In this document: in pieces, positions 6,487 to 14,486 of the stretch
How positions within the stretch are numbered: position 1 is the first letter of the stretch
Layout of the letters: each line of letters begins with the position of its first letter
Notes under the pieces: generated by a model
Told to the model about the DNA's origin: nothing
Database searches by the model: none
The model's input: the letters and a program-made list of their open reading frames with translations, nothing else
Source: Clostridia bacterium
Lineage (GTDB): Bacteria; Bacillota; Clostridia; Peptostreptococcales; Anaerovoracaceae
NCBI GenBank assembly: GCA_900754795.1
Contig: CAAEEA010000038.1
Location: 1-27,713 of the forward strand
Length of the DNA: 27,713 nt
Direction: 5' to 3'
Made by a program: the position numbers and the translations under genes

Positions 6487-7631
6487 ACTTTTTTCATCTC
6501 GGAGCCTTTGTGCATCCCAAGCAGTACGTACAGGATCACACCCGCCGCGTTCAGAACCGTAAAAAACAGGTATACAGCTCCGGGGCCGGCGATATCCAGC
6601 ATTACTCCGCCGAAGAAACTGCATACTATGACGCTCAGGTTGTTTCCCAGAGCGTAATAAACAGAAATCGCAATGCCTGAAAGACGTTCCCCGACAATCT
6701 TATTAAAGTACCTGACAATCTCCACCAGAATAATACCTTCACTTATCCCCTGCAGAAAGAAAGTCCCCAGCATAATCTCATATCCCGGACCCGCAGCATA
6801 AAGTCCGAACCTTATAACCGTAATCACGCCGCAGACAAGAATCAGTTTTTCAATTCCAATCTTCCTCGAGAGCCACGGCGCCAGAGCCATCATCGGAGCT
6901 TCACTCCCGGTCATCAGCAGAAAAGCCGTGCCGACGCCGGCTATCGTTCCTCCGCCTTCAATGAAAAGATAGCTGAAATATGTGTTGCTGGCCACACCCG
7001 TTCCCGTAAGAAGAAAAGCGCAGATCAGCAGTTTTATAAATTTCGTGTTGTTAAGAAGCTCACCCATGCCTGCCCTGGATGTTTTTTCTGTATATGACGG
7101 CGGTTCCTTCTCCTTTGTCATAATTACCGCCGCTATGGCAAAGGCGGCCGCGTAAACATAAAATATCATCACAAGGCCAAAGCTGTCCGCGATCTTGCCG
7201 ACTGCAAAGGCGGCCGCGGCGTATCCCGCCGCGCCCATGGCTCTGATTACCGGAAAATTATTGCTGTTGCTTATCATCATTGAGTCTGTAAGCCCGTATA
7301 CCGGTCCCTGAAAAGCGTACATCATAGTGTATATCAGCGCGAAAATCACAAATACCGCCGTCATTGAGCTCAATACGCTGAGGACAGCCGCCGCAAGAAA
7401 CATCGCTGCGATGAGCAGCCGCTTTCTGCCGGTATTGGCGTAGATTCTCCCCCAGAGCAGTCCGGCAAGTATAGCTGATCCGGTGCCCAGAGACGTTATG
7501 ATTCCGACCTGTGTGCCGCTGAATCCTATGGAACTTAAATACTGCCCTATCAGGGGACACAGGCTCCCAAGCGGACAGTATATGAAGAAATATAAAAGAC
7601 ATCTGTTGACGTCGCTTCCGTTTTGTTTCAT
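6483..7631 (-). CDS. MFS transporter (LacY/HcaT-like MFS_1_like branch)
   Basis: This 382-aa, 12-helix membrane protein resembles the oligosaccharide:H+ / phenylpropionate transporter (HcaT) type of the major facilitator superfamily. The first helix holds LLYFFIYCPLGSLCPLIGQYLSS. Loop 2-3 contains GRIYANTGRKRLL, the MFS A-like motif. A central hydrophilic loop follows TKEKEPPSYTEK, and the second half has WLSRKIG. The substrate is unknown. GAGG lies 7 nt ahead of the ATG at 7631. The gene is divergent from DUF421 and ends over the tRNA-Gly promoter, with no terminator of its own; the tRNA-Gly terminator may serve both. Confidence 0.75.
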   Translation of the reverse strand: MKQNGSDVNRCLLYFFIYCPLGSLCPLIGQYLSSIGFSGTQVGIITSLGTGSAILAGLLWGRIYANTGRKRLLIAAMFLAAAVLSVLSSMTAVFVIFALIYTMMYAFQGPVYGLTDSMMISNSNNFPVIRAMGAAGYAAAAFAVGKIADSFGLVMIFYVYAAAFAIAAVIMTKEKEPPSYTEKTSRAGMGELLNNTKFIKLLICAFLLTGTGVASNTYFSYLFIEGGGTIAGVGTAFLLMTGSEAPMMALAPWLSRKIGIEKLILVCGVITVIRFGLYAAGPGYEIMLGTFFLQGISEGIILVEIVRYFNKIVGERLSGIAISVYYALGNNLSVIVCSFFGGVMLDIAGPGAVYLFFTVLNAAGVILYVLLGMHKGSEMKKV

Positions 7632-7658
7632 TTTTTACCTCGCGTTATTCCAGAATCA

Positions 7659-7687
7659 AGTATATCAGATAACAAAACCGTAAACAA
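7659..7687 (-). promoter_or_regulatory. Possible promoter of the MFS gene
   Basis: Minus-strand TTGTTT (7682-7687), 17-bp spacer, TATACT (7659-7664), about 28 bp before the start codon. The -10 is good and the -35 weak. Confidence 0.45.
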
Positions 7688-7740
7688 TATGCTTCAGAAA
7701 AATATTCCGGCGCCGCCGCCGGACTTACGGAGGTAACGCA

Positions 7741-8448
7741 TTGCTTATAGTAGCCATAAGAACGCTCATCATGTATTTTGCCGTGCTCTTTGCCATAAGA
7801 ATAATGGGGAAATCCGAGCTTTCAAAGATGTCGCCGTTTCAGATGGTAATCGCCTTTATGATCGCCGAACTTGCCGCCATTCCCATAGACTCGCCGGACG
7901 CCTCCCTGATAAACGGCATCATCGCCATATGTTCTCTGATGTTTTTACAGGTTCTGATCTCGTTTTTCACCACCAAGAGCGAAGGCTTCAAAAACTTTAT
8001 ATCGGGCCGGCCGACCATGATCATTGAAAAAGGCCGGATTAATGTCAAAGAAATGGCGCGGCAGCGCGTGACGACCACCGACCTGATGGAACAGCTGCGA
8101 ATCGAAAACTGTCCTTCGATCAGCGATGTGGAATATGCGGTTCTGGAGTCCAACGGTCAGCTTTCCATAATCCAGAAAGCAGCCTCGCGTCCTCTTACTC
8201 CAAAAGATATGAAACTGACTGTTTCCGAAAGCTCCCTGCCTGTCATTCTTATTTCCGACGGCAATATCTATGACAGCAACCTGAAGTCTGCCGGCACCGG
8301 AAGAGAGCAGCTTACAAGCGCAATAAGCGCGGCGGGCGCGGAATCTCTTAAAGACGTATTCCTTGCCTTCTGCGACAGCGAAAAAAAGCTGCACATATAT
8401 CTTTACGCAGAAGGCTACGGCTCTTATGCGAAGGAGGTGACTCTTTGA
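7741..8448 (+). CDS. DUF421 membrane protein (YetF/YdfR/YkjA-like)
   Basis: The 235-aa protein has three N-terminal membrane helices (about residues 4-21, 33-49 and 56-76), then a cytoplasmic alpha/beta domain. It includes the family stretch SGRPTMIIEKGRINVKEM and a C-terminal half (about SRPLTPKDMKL onward) with a second small beta-rich part. DUF421 proteins are common in spore-forming Bacillota and some are linked to the spore inner membrane. The molecular function is unknown. The start is TTG at 7741, supported by GGAGG 7 nt before it. It overlaps the DUF4363 gene by 4 bp, a pairing seen in many Bacillota. Confidence 0.85.
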   Translation: MLIVAIRTLIMYFAVLFAIRIMGKSELSKMSPFQMVIAFMIAELAAIPIDSPDASLINGIIAICSLMFLQVLISFFTTKSEGFKNFISGRPTMIIEKGRINVKEMARQRVTTTDLMEQLRIENCPSISDVEYAVLESNGQLSIIQKAASRPLTPKDMKLTVSESSLPVILISDGNIYDSNLKSAGTGREQLTSAISAAGAESLKDVFLAFCDSEKKLHIYLYAEGYGSYAKEVTL

Positions 8449-8828
8449 GAGATCTGATTGTTGCCGCCGCTCTGATCACAGTGCTCATAGGCGGCTGGCT
8501 TTTCTTTGATTCATATTCGGAAAATTCAGTATCGGAAATGACAGCTTTGCTGCGGGACCGTCTTATACCCGCGGTTGAAGAAGAAAGATGGGATGAAAGC
8601 GCCGATATGGCAGGGCGGCTTTCGGAAAACTGGCATGAATATTACGGCAGAGCTCTGTTCTTCCTCAGTTCCGAGGAGCTTTCAGAGATCGATCAGTGCC
8701 TCGCCAAAGCTCAGAAATATATTCAGGCCGAAGATGTATCCAATTCTTCCGGAGAACTTAACGCCCTAGCAGAGATCCTCAGCTTTCTGACAGACCGTGA
8801 AAAGATAACATGGGAGAATATATTCTGA
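8445..8828 (+). CDS. DUF4363 family protein
   Basis: The 127-aa protein has one N-terminal membrane anchor (about residues 4-21) followed by an acidic, helical outer domain with WDESADMAGRLSENWHEY, a pattern of the DUF4363 family. It starts at TTG 8445 inside the DUF421 stop (TTGA overlap), with a near-perfect AAGGAGGTGA ribosome binding site 4 nt ahead. It most likely works with DUF421 as a membrane complex. The role is unknown. Confidence 0.82.
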   Translation: MRDLIVAAALITVLIGGWLFFDSYSENSVSEMTALLRDRLIPAVEEERWDESADMAGRLSENWHEYYGRALFFLSSEELSEIDQCLAKAQKYIQAEDVSNSSGELNALAEILSFLTDREKITWENIF

Positions 8829-8834
8829 TTTAAC

Positions 8835-8863
8835 TTGCCTGCCGCGCTTTCCTGTGGTATTAT
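8835..8863 (+). promoter_or_regulatory. Promoter of the folT transcript
   Basis: TTGCCT (8835-8840), 17-bp spacer, TATTAT (8858-8863), with TGG before the -10 (extended -10). Transcription would start around 8870, exactly at the riboswitch 5' edge. Confidence 0.75.
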
Positions 8864-8869
8864 ATGTGC

Positions 8870-8994
8870 AAGTAGAGTAAATACCGCGCGTCAAGTGCCA
8901 TGGGATGGGATGTTGCCCATGGACGAAGATTCGGCGGCAGACGATTTTTTTGTCTTTACCGGATCGCGGTGCGGTGTTGCGTCCGCTGCTACAC
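8870..8994 (+). promoter_or_regulatory. Tetrahydrofolate (THF) riboswitch upstream of folT
   Basis: The conserved blocks of the THF riboswitch occur in order: CGTCAAGTG, then hairpin CCATGGG/CCCATGG with GGGATG in its loop, then ACGAAG, then CGCGGTG, then TTGCGTCCGCT. P1 is GTAG (8872-8875) with CTAC (8989-8992). P2 is AATACCGC (8879-8886) with GCGGTGTT (8971-8978). An extra arm between ACGAAG and CGCGGTG (GATTCGG/CCGGATC) holds a T7 run. Downstream, CTACAC (8989-8994) could instead pair with GTGTAG (9029-9034). CCTTT (9013-9017) can pair with the ribosome binding site AAAGG (9049-9053). This suggests control of translation start. Confidence 0.88.
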
Positions 8995-9064
8995 TGTATA
9001 TTATGAAGACAGCCTTTTCTTCTCTATGGTGTAGTTACACTGTATGAGAAAGGAGGTTTTTTTA

Positions 9065-9607
9065 ATGGACAAAAACGTCACCAACAGACAGACTTACAAG
9101 CTTGTCTTCGTCGCGCTGATGATAGCTCTTACGCTGATCGTCAACAGGGTCTTTCCTTCCACGCCGGTGTATCACCTGACTGTGGATTTTATCCCGGTGT
9201 ACATAGTAGCCGTTTTATTCGGTCCTTTCTGGTCGGCGCTCACCTACGCCGTCGCTGACACGATCGGCGGCATACTGTTTCCCGTGGGTCCCTATAATCC
9301 GGGTATCACCCTGACCCTGCTGATGATAGGACTGATACTTGGGCTTATCTTCGGAGGACGCCGTTCAATGGCTCCCTCTGCCCTGTGGATAAGATCTTTT
9401 GCTGCCGCGGCGGCAACTCTTGTGATTAAGCTCTTCGGCACAACGTATTTCCTGTATCTGACCTACGGCGGTCCAGACGGAATGGGCTACTTTGCATATG
9501 TGATCTCACGAATTCCCAACTGCGTCGTATTCGCCGCCCTTGTTCTTATCCTGATACCGCCGGTACAGAAAATCATAGTTGAAAGAGTCGCGTCTCACCT
9601 GCAGTAG
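9065..9607 (+). CDS. folT: FolT: folate ECF transporter substrate-binding subunit
   Basis: This 180-aa membrane protein has about six helices and is the S-component of an energy-coupling-factor vitamin transporter. Visible family features are TYKLVFVALMIALTLIVNRV in helix 1, VDFIPVYIVAVLFGPFWSALTYAVADTIGGILFP and PYNPGITLTLL. The THF riboswitch ahead of it identifies folate as the likely substrate. FolT works with the shared EcfA/A'/T module, which is not in this window. I chose ATG 9065, not the in-frame ATG 9044, because the GGAGG ribosome binding site (9052-9056) lies 8 nt before 9065 and inside the longer reading. Confidence 0.9.
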   Translation: MDKNVTNRQTYKLVFVALMIALTLIVNRVFPSTPVYHLTVDFIPVYIVAVLFGPFWSALTYAVADTIGGILFPVGPYNPGITLTLLMIGLILGLIFGGRRSMAPSALWIRSFAAAAATLVIKLFGTTYFLYLTYGGPDGMGYFAYVISRIPNCVVFAALVLILIPPVQKIIVERVASHLQ

Positions 9608-9617
9608 ATCTGCGTTT

Positions 9618-9643
9618 CCGGGGGCTTTTGCCCCCGGTTTTTT
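9618..9643 (+). terminator. folT terminator
   Basis: The stem CCGGGGGC (9618-9625) pairs with GCCCCCGG (9630-9637), loop TTTT, then six T. The T-tract runs into the stop codon of convergent aroF (9642-9644). On the minus strand the same hairpin has no T-tract, so the end of the aromatic operon has no clear terminator of its own. Confidence 0.9.
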
Positions 9644-10670
9644 ATATACTTTCGGCGATCTCGTTTATGAGCTTTTCTGTTTTTTCCCATCCCAGGCACG
9701 GATCAGTCACCGACTGCCCGAATACAGTGCCGTTCACAGGCTGACAACCATCCTCGAGATAGCTTTCGATCATTATTCCTTTTACCATACGGCCGATTTC
9801 AGGACTCAGACGCATAGACTGCAATATTTCCCGGGTTATCCTTATCTGTTCCAGATATTGTTTCCCTGAATTGGCGTGATTGGCATCGACGATTATCGCC
9901 GGGTTTTTCAGTTCTTTTTTTAGATACATCTCGCTGGTAAGGATCAGATCCTCGTAATGATAGTTAGGGATCGACTGTCCTCTCTTATTGGTATGACCCC
10001 GAAGTATGGCGTGGGCATAAGGATTGCCCTGACTCACCACTTCCCAGTTCCTGTATATGAAAGTATGGGAACTCTGGGCGGCGACAATGGAGTTCATCAT
10101 CACCGAAAGATCGCCGCTGGTCGGGTTTTTCATGCCTACGGGAATATCAAGGCCGCTGGCGGTAAGGCGGTGAAACTGATTTTCCACAGAACGGGCTCCG
10201 ACGGCGATATACGAGAGCAAATCGCTGAGGTAACGGTAATTTTCAGGATAAAGCATTTCGTCCGCGCAGAAAAAATCCGTTTCTTTCATCGCCCTGATAT
10301 AAGTCTCCCTTACAGTGATTATGCCTTTGAGCATATCCTCATTCATGTGGGGATCAGGCTGATGGAGCATACCTTTGTATCCCATGCCGGTAGTGCGGGG
10401 CTTGTTCGTATATACTCTCGGCACTATGCATATCTTTTCTTCCACCTTATCCTGTACGCGGCGCAGTCTTGTCAGATATTCAAGAACCGCGTCTTCATTG
10501 TCCGCGGAGCAGGGGCCGATGACAAGCAGAAATCTGTCTGATCTTCCCGATATTATATCTTTTATCTCTTTATCTCTTGCCTCCCTTTTAGCGGCGTATT
10601 CCTCGCTTATGGGAAACATGGCTTTTATGTCTTTTGGGATTGGCAGTTTACGCCTGAATTCCATATTCAT
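9642..10670 (-). CDS. aroF: 3-deoxy-7-phosphoheptulonate (DAHP) synthase, class I (AroG-like)
   Basis: The 342-aa cytosolic enzyme condenses PEP with erythrose-4-phosphate in the first shikimate step. Class I-alpha signatures are LLVIGPCSADNEDAVLEYL, RVYTNKPRTTGMGYKGMLHQP, GARSVENQFHR, GMKNPTSGD, AILRGHTNKRG, VDANHANSGK and IMIESYLEDG. It is the enterobacterial AroF/G/H form, in which allosteric sites for Phe/Tyr/Trp lie in the N-terminal segment. No ACT or chorismate mutase domain is fused. GGAGG lies 7 nt before the ATG, and the start overlaps the tyrA stop. It is the last gene of the operon although it catalyses the first step. Confidence 0.93.
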   Translation of the reverse strand: MNMEFRRKLPIPKDIKAMFPISEEYAAKREARDKEIKDIISGRSDRFLLVIGPCSADNEDAVLEYLTRLRRVQDKVEEKICIVPRVYTNKPRTTGMGYKGMLHQPDPHMNEDMLKGIITVRETYIRAMKETDFFCADEMLYPENYRYLSDLLSYIAVGARSVENQFHRLTASGLDIPVGMKNPTSGDLSVMMNSIVAAQSSHTFIYRNWEVVSQGNPYAHAILRGHTNKRGQSIPNYHYEDLILTSEMYLKKELKNPAIIVDANHANSGKQYLEQIRITREILQSMRLSPEIGRMVKGIMIESYLEDGCQPVNGTVFGQSVTDPCLGWEKTEKLINEIAESI

Positions 10671-11590
10671 ATCTTATCCTCCGATCCGGCGGCATTCTGA
10701 GCAGGCGCCGCGCCGCTTTCACCGTCCTCCGGTTTTTCCTTGTCAAACAGTTTTCTTCTGGCGGTAGAACGTCTCATCATATCCTTGATGCCCTCTTTGT
10801 CACCCTCCATGAGCATTTTTTCAAGTTTGGAAAATTCCATGGTGAACAGCTTCATCTGATGAAGCAGAGCGTCCTTGTTAGTAAGGAAAAGTTCACTCCA
10901 CATCGTCTCGTCAATGCGGGCGATTCTCGTCAGGTCTCTGAAGGAGTCTGCCGTATACTCTTCGAGCTTTTCCGTATGATCACAGGTCATAAGGCACATG
11001 GCTATGCAGTGGGTAAGCTGGGATACAAAGCCTATCATCTCATCATGATCGTAAGGGCTGAGCTCTGATATTCTGGCAAATCCCAGTATACGTCCTATCT
11101 GCCTGCACAGTTCCTTAGCTTCTTGGGTATTCTTTTCCGTAGGAACCACTATGTAGTTTGCTCCCCGGAAAATCATCTCATCACTGTGCCATATACCAAG
11201 CCGTTCACATCCGGCCATGGGGTGCGCCGCGATATACTCGCAGTCTTCTCTGAGCATATCCTGTATATCATATACCAGTTTACCCTTTACGCCGGTAACG
11301 TCGGTTATGATCGCTCCGCTTTTAAAGTACCACTGATTCTTGCTTATCCATTCTCTGAAAATATGAGGATACAGGGCAAAGATCACCACATCGGCCTCTC
11401 CTATCATTTTCCTGTCCACTTCCGTTGTTCCCTGCCTGATCAGTCCGTTTTCAAGAGCATAATCTATAGTCGCCCGGTCTGTATCAATGGCGTTTATATG
11501 ATAGCCTTTCTTTGTCAGACCCCTGGCATAGCTGCCTCCGATCATTCCCAGGCCTATGATTAGTATGTTCGTGTCTTTATTGATTTTCAA
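10667..11590 (-). CDS. tyrA: Prephenate dehydrogenase
   Basis: The 307-aa enzyme oxidatively decarboxylates prephenate to 4-hydroxyphenylpyruvate for tyrosine synthesis. The Rossmann motif GLGMIGGSYARGL near the N-terminus is followed by D-R-A-T (NAD preference). IITDVTGVKG, AHPMAGCERLGI and the helical C-terminal dimer domain with SQLTHCIA are also seen. There is no ACT domain, so direct tyrosine feedback is not indicated. A low-complexity Gly/Ala/Glu tail covers the last ~25 residues. It overlaps aroA by 14 bp and aroF by 4 bp. Confidence 0.92.
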   Translation of the reverse strand: MKINKDTNILIIGLGMIGGSYARGLTKKGYHINAIDTDRATIDYALENGLIRQGTTEVDRKMIGEADVVIFALYPHIFREWISKNQWYFKSGAIITDVTGVKGKLVYDIQDMLREDCEYIAAHPMAGCERLGIWHSDEMIFRGANYIVVPTEKNTQEAKELCRQIGRILGFARISELSPYDHDEMIGFVSQLTHCIAMCLMTCDHTEKLEEYTADSFRDLTRIARIDETMWSELFLTNKDALLHQMKLFTMEFSKLEKMLMEGDKEGIKDMMRRSTARRKLFDKEKPEDGESGAAPAQNAAGSEDKI

Positions 11591-12794
11591 TTTTCTTCAC
11601 CTCGATCCCCAAAGATTGCAGTTTTTCAAAGAAATCCGGAAAACTTTTCTGTACGGCCTCCGCTCCGTCGATCTCTCCGCCCGTCGCCGTCAGCAGAACG
11701 GCCTCGGCCATCACCACGCGGTGGTCATTGTATCCGAGCAGAGGCTCATCAGGAGCGTGAAATCCCGCCGGATATATCACTATCTCATCGTCATAGACCC
11801 TGGCAGAAGCGCCGAACTTGCGTAATTCCCGGGCCATAACGCTTCCCCTGTCACTTTCTTTTATTTTCAGCCGGCTCGTGCCGGAAAACACTCCGCCGTT
11901 CTTTGCCGCGGCTATCGCAAACAGTACCGGTCCAAGATCAGGGCAATCTGACACATTGAGTATGGGCGTTCCTTCTTTGAGCTGTTCAAACATTTTGCCG
12001 TATACTCTGTCGCCCTGTATGCTGTCCCGCGAAAGATTTCCTACGCTGACATCTCCTCCGAGGACATTGAGAGCCTCAAAAAACGCCGCGTTGGAATAAT
12101 CTCCCTCAACCCGCGCCTCATCCGCCTCATATTTCTGACCTCCCGGGACAAATATGGTGTTTTCGTCTGTCCACTCCGCTCTTACTCCGAAAATCGAAAG
12201 AGCGGAAATTGTCATGTCTATATAAGACCGGCTCTCGATAGGCGGCGTTATGGTTATCCTGCTGTCTTTGTCAAGTACGGGAAGGGCAAACAAAAGTCCG
12301 CTTATGAACTGGCTGGACACGTTCCCCGCAAGCTTAAAATCTCCAGCTCTGAGAGGTCCTTTTACCATGAGGCTGTTTTCGTCCTGAGAAAACAAAAGTC
12401 CTCTTTCCTCGCATATTGTCCTGTATATTCCCATGGGCCTTTCAAACAGTCTCCTGCTTCCGGACAAAACGGCGTTTGTGCCGGAAACGAGGCATATGGG
12501 AACGAAAAAGCGCAGCGTGCTGCCGCTCTCTCTGCATTTTAAAATGTCCGTAGTGCAGGCCTTTCTGATGTCTGCGCCCCTGACGGTTATAGAGTCTCCG
12601 TGTCTTTCCCAGGACGCGCCAATAGCTCTGAGGCAGTCCAATGTGGCAAGCACATCTTCCGACTCGGAAATACCGTGTACAGTGCATTCTTTTGCCGAAA
12701 GGCCGGCGCATATAAGCAGGCGGTGCGCCATGCTCTTAGATGGCGGGGCTTCCACATATCCCCTGGCTTTTCCTTTATTTATCCTTACTTTCAT
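11577..12794 (-). CDS. aroA: 3-phosphoshikimate 1-carboxyvinyltransferase (EPSP synthase)
   Basis: The 405-aa enzyme transfers the enolpyruvyl group of PEP to shikimate-3-phosphate. It shows the N-terminal APPSKSMAHRLLICAGL (substrate lysine and arginine), CRESGSTLRFFVPI, the middle VSSQFISGLLFALP, EGDYSNAAFFEA, DCPDLGPVL, and the C-terminal RLKIKESDR and GYNDHRVVMA. Length and motif order fit an active enzyme. The start overlaps aroQ by 20 bp, so translation is coupled. Confidence 0.94.
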   Translation of the reverse strand: MKVRINKGKARGYVEAPPSKSMAHRLLICAGLSAKECTVHGISESEDVLATLDCLRAIGASWERHGDSITVRGADIRKACTTDILKCRESGSTLRFFVPICLVSGTNAVLSGSRRLFERPMGIYRTICEERGLLFSQDENSLMVKGPLRAGDFKLAGNVSSQFISGLLFALPVLDKDSRITITPPIESRSYIDMTISALSIFGVRAEWTDENTIFVPGGQKYEADEARVEGDYSNAAFFEALNVLGGDVSVGNLSRDSIQGDRVYGKMFEQLKEGTPILNVSDCPDLGPVLFAIAAAKNGGVFSGTSRLKIKESDRGSVMARELRKFGASARVYDDEIVIYPAGFHAPDEPLLGYNDHRVVMAEAVLLTATGGEIDGAEAVQKSFPDFFEKLQSLGIEVKKIENQ

Positions 12795-13230
12795 TTGATT
12801 TCACTACTTCGATCAGATAATCTACAGCTTCAAGGTATCCGTCGGTACCTTTTCCGGAAACCGTGAAACAGCAAGCCTGCCGGATGTAGCTGATCCGGCG
12901 GAAATCTTCCCTCGCTTCCACGTCGGAAATATGCACCTCGGCTGTCGGTATGGATACGCTGTTTACAGCATCCAGCAAAGCAATACTCGTGTGCGTATAA
13001 GCTCCGGGATTGATCACTATGGCGTCGGCTCTGTCATAATAGGCTTTCTGTATCCTGTCCACAAGATCTCCCTCATGGTTGGACTGATAAAACTCCGCCT
13101 CTATCTTCTTGTCCGCGCAGTAAGAATCAATCTTATCTATCAGGTCTTCATAGCTTTCCCTGCCGTATTTGTCCGGTTCTCTTACCCCGAGCATGTTAAG
13201 GTTCGGACCGTTTATGATTACAAATTTCAT
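12775..13230 (-). CDS. aroQ: 3-dehydroquinate dehydratase, type II
   Basis: The 151-aa dodecameric-type enzyme converts 3-dehydroquinate to 3-dehydroshikimate. Family landmarks are IINGPNLNMLGVREPDKYG (with the catalytic loop arginine and tyrosine), FYQSNHEGDLVDRI, INPGAYTHTSIALLDAV and PTAEVHISDVEAREDFR. The start overlaps the aroEK stop by 4 bp. It overlaps aroA by 20 bp at its 3' end. Confidence 0.95.
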   Translation of the reverse strand: MKFVIINGPNLNMLGVREPDKYGRESYEDLIDKIDSYCADKKIEAEFYQSNHEGDLVDRIQKAYYDRADAIVINPGAYTHTSIALLDAVNSVSIPTAEVHISDVEAREDFRRISYIRQACCFTVSGKGTDGYLEAVDYLIEVVKSNESKDK

Positions 13231-14486
13231 GTATATACCTCCAGTATGGCATCCGCCGCTTTTTCAGCCGGGCCGTTGTTTTCTGTCCTGTGATCCGCCG
13301 TCGAGATATACAGCGGATATCTCTCCGCGTATCTCTCTCTGACAGCCGCGCTGTTTCTTGCCAGAGGCCTGTCGTCAGTCGGGGTAAGGAGCGACGGGTC
13401 TCTGTCGATAAAAAAGATTTCTCCGTTCATCTTCAGCGCCCTGATGTTTTCTTCCCTGAGCACGGCGCCCCCTCCTGTGGCTATTACAGACGAAGAGACT
13501 GTCGCCGCCTCTCTTATCGCTTCCGTTTCCAGATCGCGAAAGTGTTTTTCCCCGTAACGGGCAAAGATGTCGCTTATTTTCATCCCGGCTTTTTTTTCTA
13601 TGATGGCGTCTGTGTCATATACAGGCCTGCCTGTCTTTTTCGCCAGAAGTCCGGCGATCGTAGTCTTACCGCATGACGGCATACCTGTGAGTATTATATT
13701 TGACTTCTGCCTGTATATCTTATCGTATATGCTGTCAGTCAGACCGTTTTCATATCTCTTTCCGAAGAAAAACTCCGATGCCTTTACCGCCTGAGCGACA
13801 AGCATATAAAGACCGCCTTCGGCTCTGATTCCTCTTTTCAGAGCTGAGGATACCAGCTTTGTCCTCAGCGGGTTATATATTACGTCTATGACCGTTTTGG
13901 CATGATCAAAAGAGTCAAGATTGATTGGACTTTCAAAGATTTCCGGATACATGCCGCATGGAGTGGTATTGATTATGACCAAAGCGTCGCTGTGTTTATC
14001 TGCCGCCGCAGCGTAGGTGACTGTTTCTGACTGTGACGGCGACTCCTGCGGCCCGGGGGCACGGCTTGCTCTGATAATGGCTGAAGCACCCATCGACCTG
14101 CACACGGCGACGGCTGTATCGGAAGTTCCTCCCGTTCCGGCGATCAGAACCTTATTTCCGTTTATATCCGCGTTCAGTCGCAGCAGCAGAGCTTTAAGAC
14201 CTTCAAAGTCAGTATTGTGCCCCGTAAGTCTGCCTCCGTCGTTTCTTATGCAGTTTACGGCTCCTATCGCCGCGGCCTCTTCCGTGAGCTCGTCAAGATA
14301 AGGTATGACTGTCTTTTTGTATGGTATGGTCACGTTAACCGCGGAAAATTCTTTTCTCGTCAGAAAGTCCCTCAGACCGCTTTCCGTAAGCTCTATAAGA
14401 TCGTAATCGTACCCTCCTATGGCCTGATGTATTTCCCGGGAAAAACTGTGCTTCAGTTTTGCCCCCAAAAGTCCGTATCTTTTCAT
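13227..14486 (-). CDS. aroE-aroK: Fused shikimate dehydrogenase - shikimate kinase
   Basis: The single 419-aa reading frame joins two enzymes. Residues 1-257 are shikimate dehydrogenase: KLKHSFS for shikimate binding, NVTIPYKK with catalytic K57, NTDF at 91-94, a glycine-rich AGTGGTSDTA (usually GAGG) and GGLYMLVAQA. Residues about 262-419 are shikimate kinase: Walker A GMPSCGKTT (267-275), D-T-D in YDTDAIIEKK, FRDLE, ATGGGAVLRE and the lid DDRPLARN. The fusion channels dehydroshikimate to shikimate-3-phosphate in one chain. There is no stop or frameshift at the junction. It overlaps aroC and aroQ by 4 bp each. Confidence 0.93.
   Translation of the reverse strand: MKRYGLLGAKLKHSFSREIHQAIGGYDYDLIELTESGLRDFLTRKEFSAVNVTIPYKKTVIPYLDELTEEAAAIGAVNCIRNDGGRLTGHNTDFEGLKALLLRLNADINGNKVLIAGTGGTSDTAVAVCRSMGASAIIRASRAPGPQESPSQSETVTYAAAADKHSDALVIINTTPCGMYPEIFESPINLDSFDHAKTVIDVIYNPLRTKLVSSALKRGIRAEGGLYMLVAQAVKASEFFFGKRYENGLTDSIYDKIYRQKSNIILTGMPSCGKTTIAGLLAKKTGRPVYDTDAIIEKKAGMKISDIFARYGEKHFRDLETEAIREAATVSSSVIATGGGAVLREENIRALKMNGEIFFIDRDPSLLTPTDDRPLARNSAAVRERYAERYPLYISTADHRTENNGPAEKAADAILEVYT

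Noticed and set aside
9044..9067. An upstream ATG at 9044 for folT
   Set aside because: It would place the strong GGAGG ribosome binding site inside the coding sequence; ATG 9065 is correctly spaced from it.
9618..9643. This hairpin as a terminator of the aromatic operon too
   Set aside because: On the minus strand no T-tract follows the stem (GGAAACGC), so it is supported only for folT.
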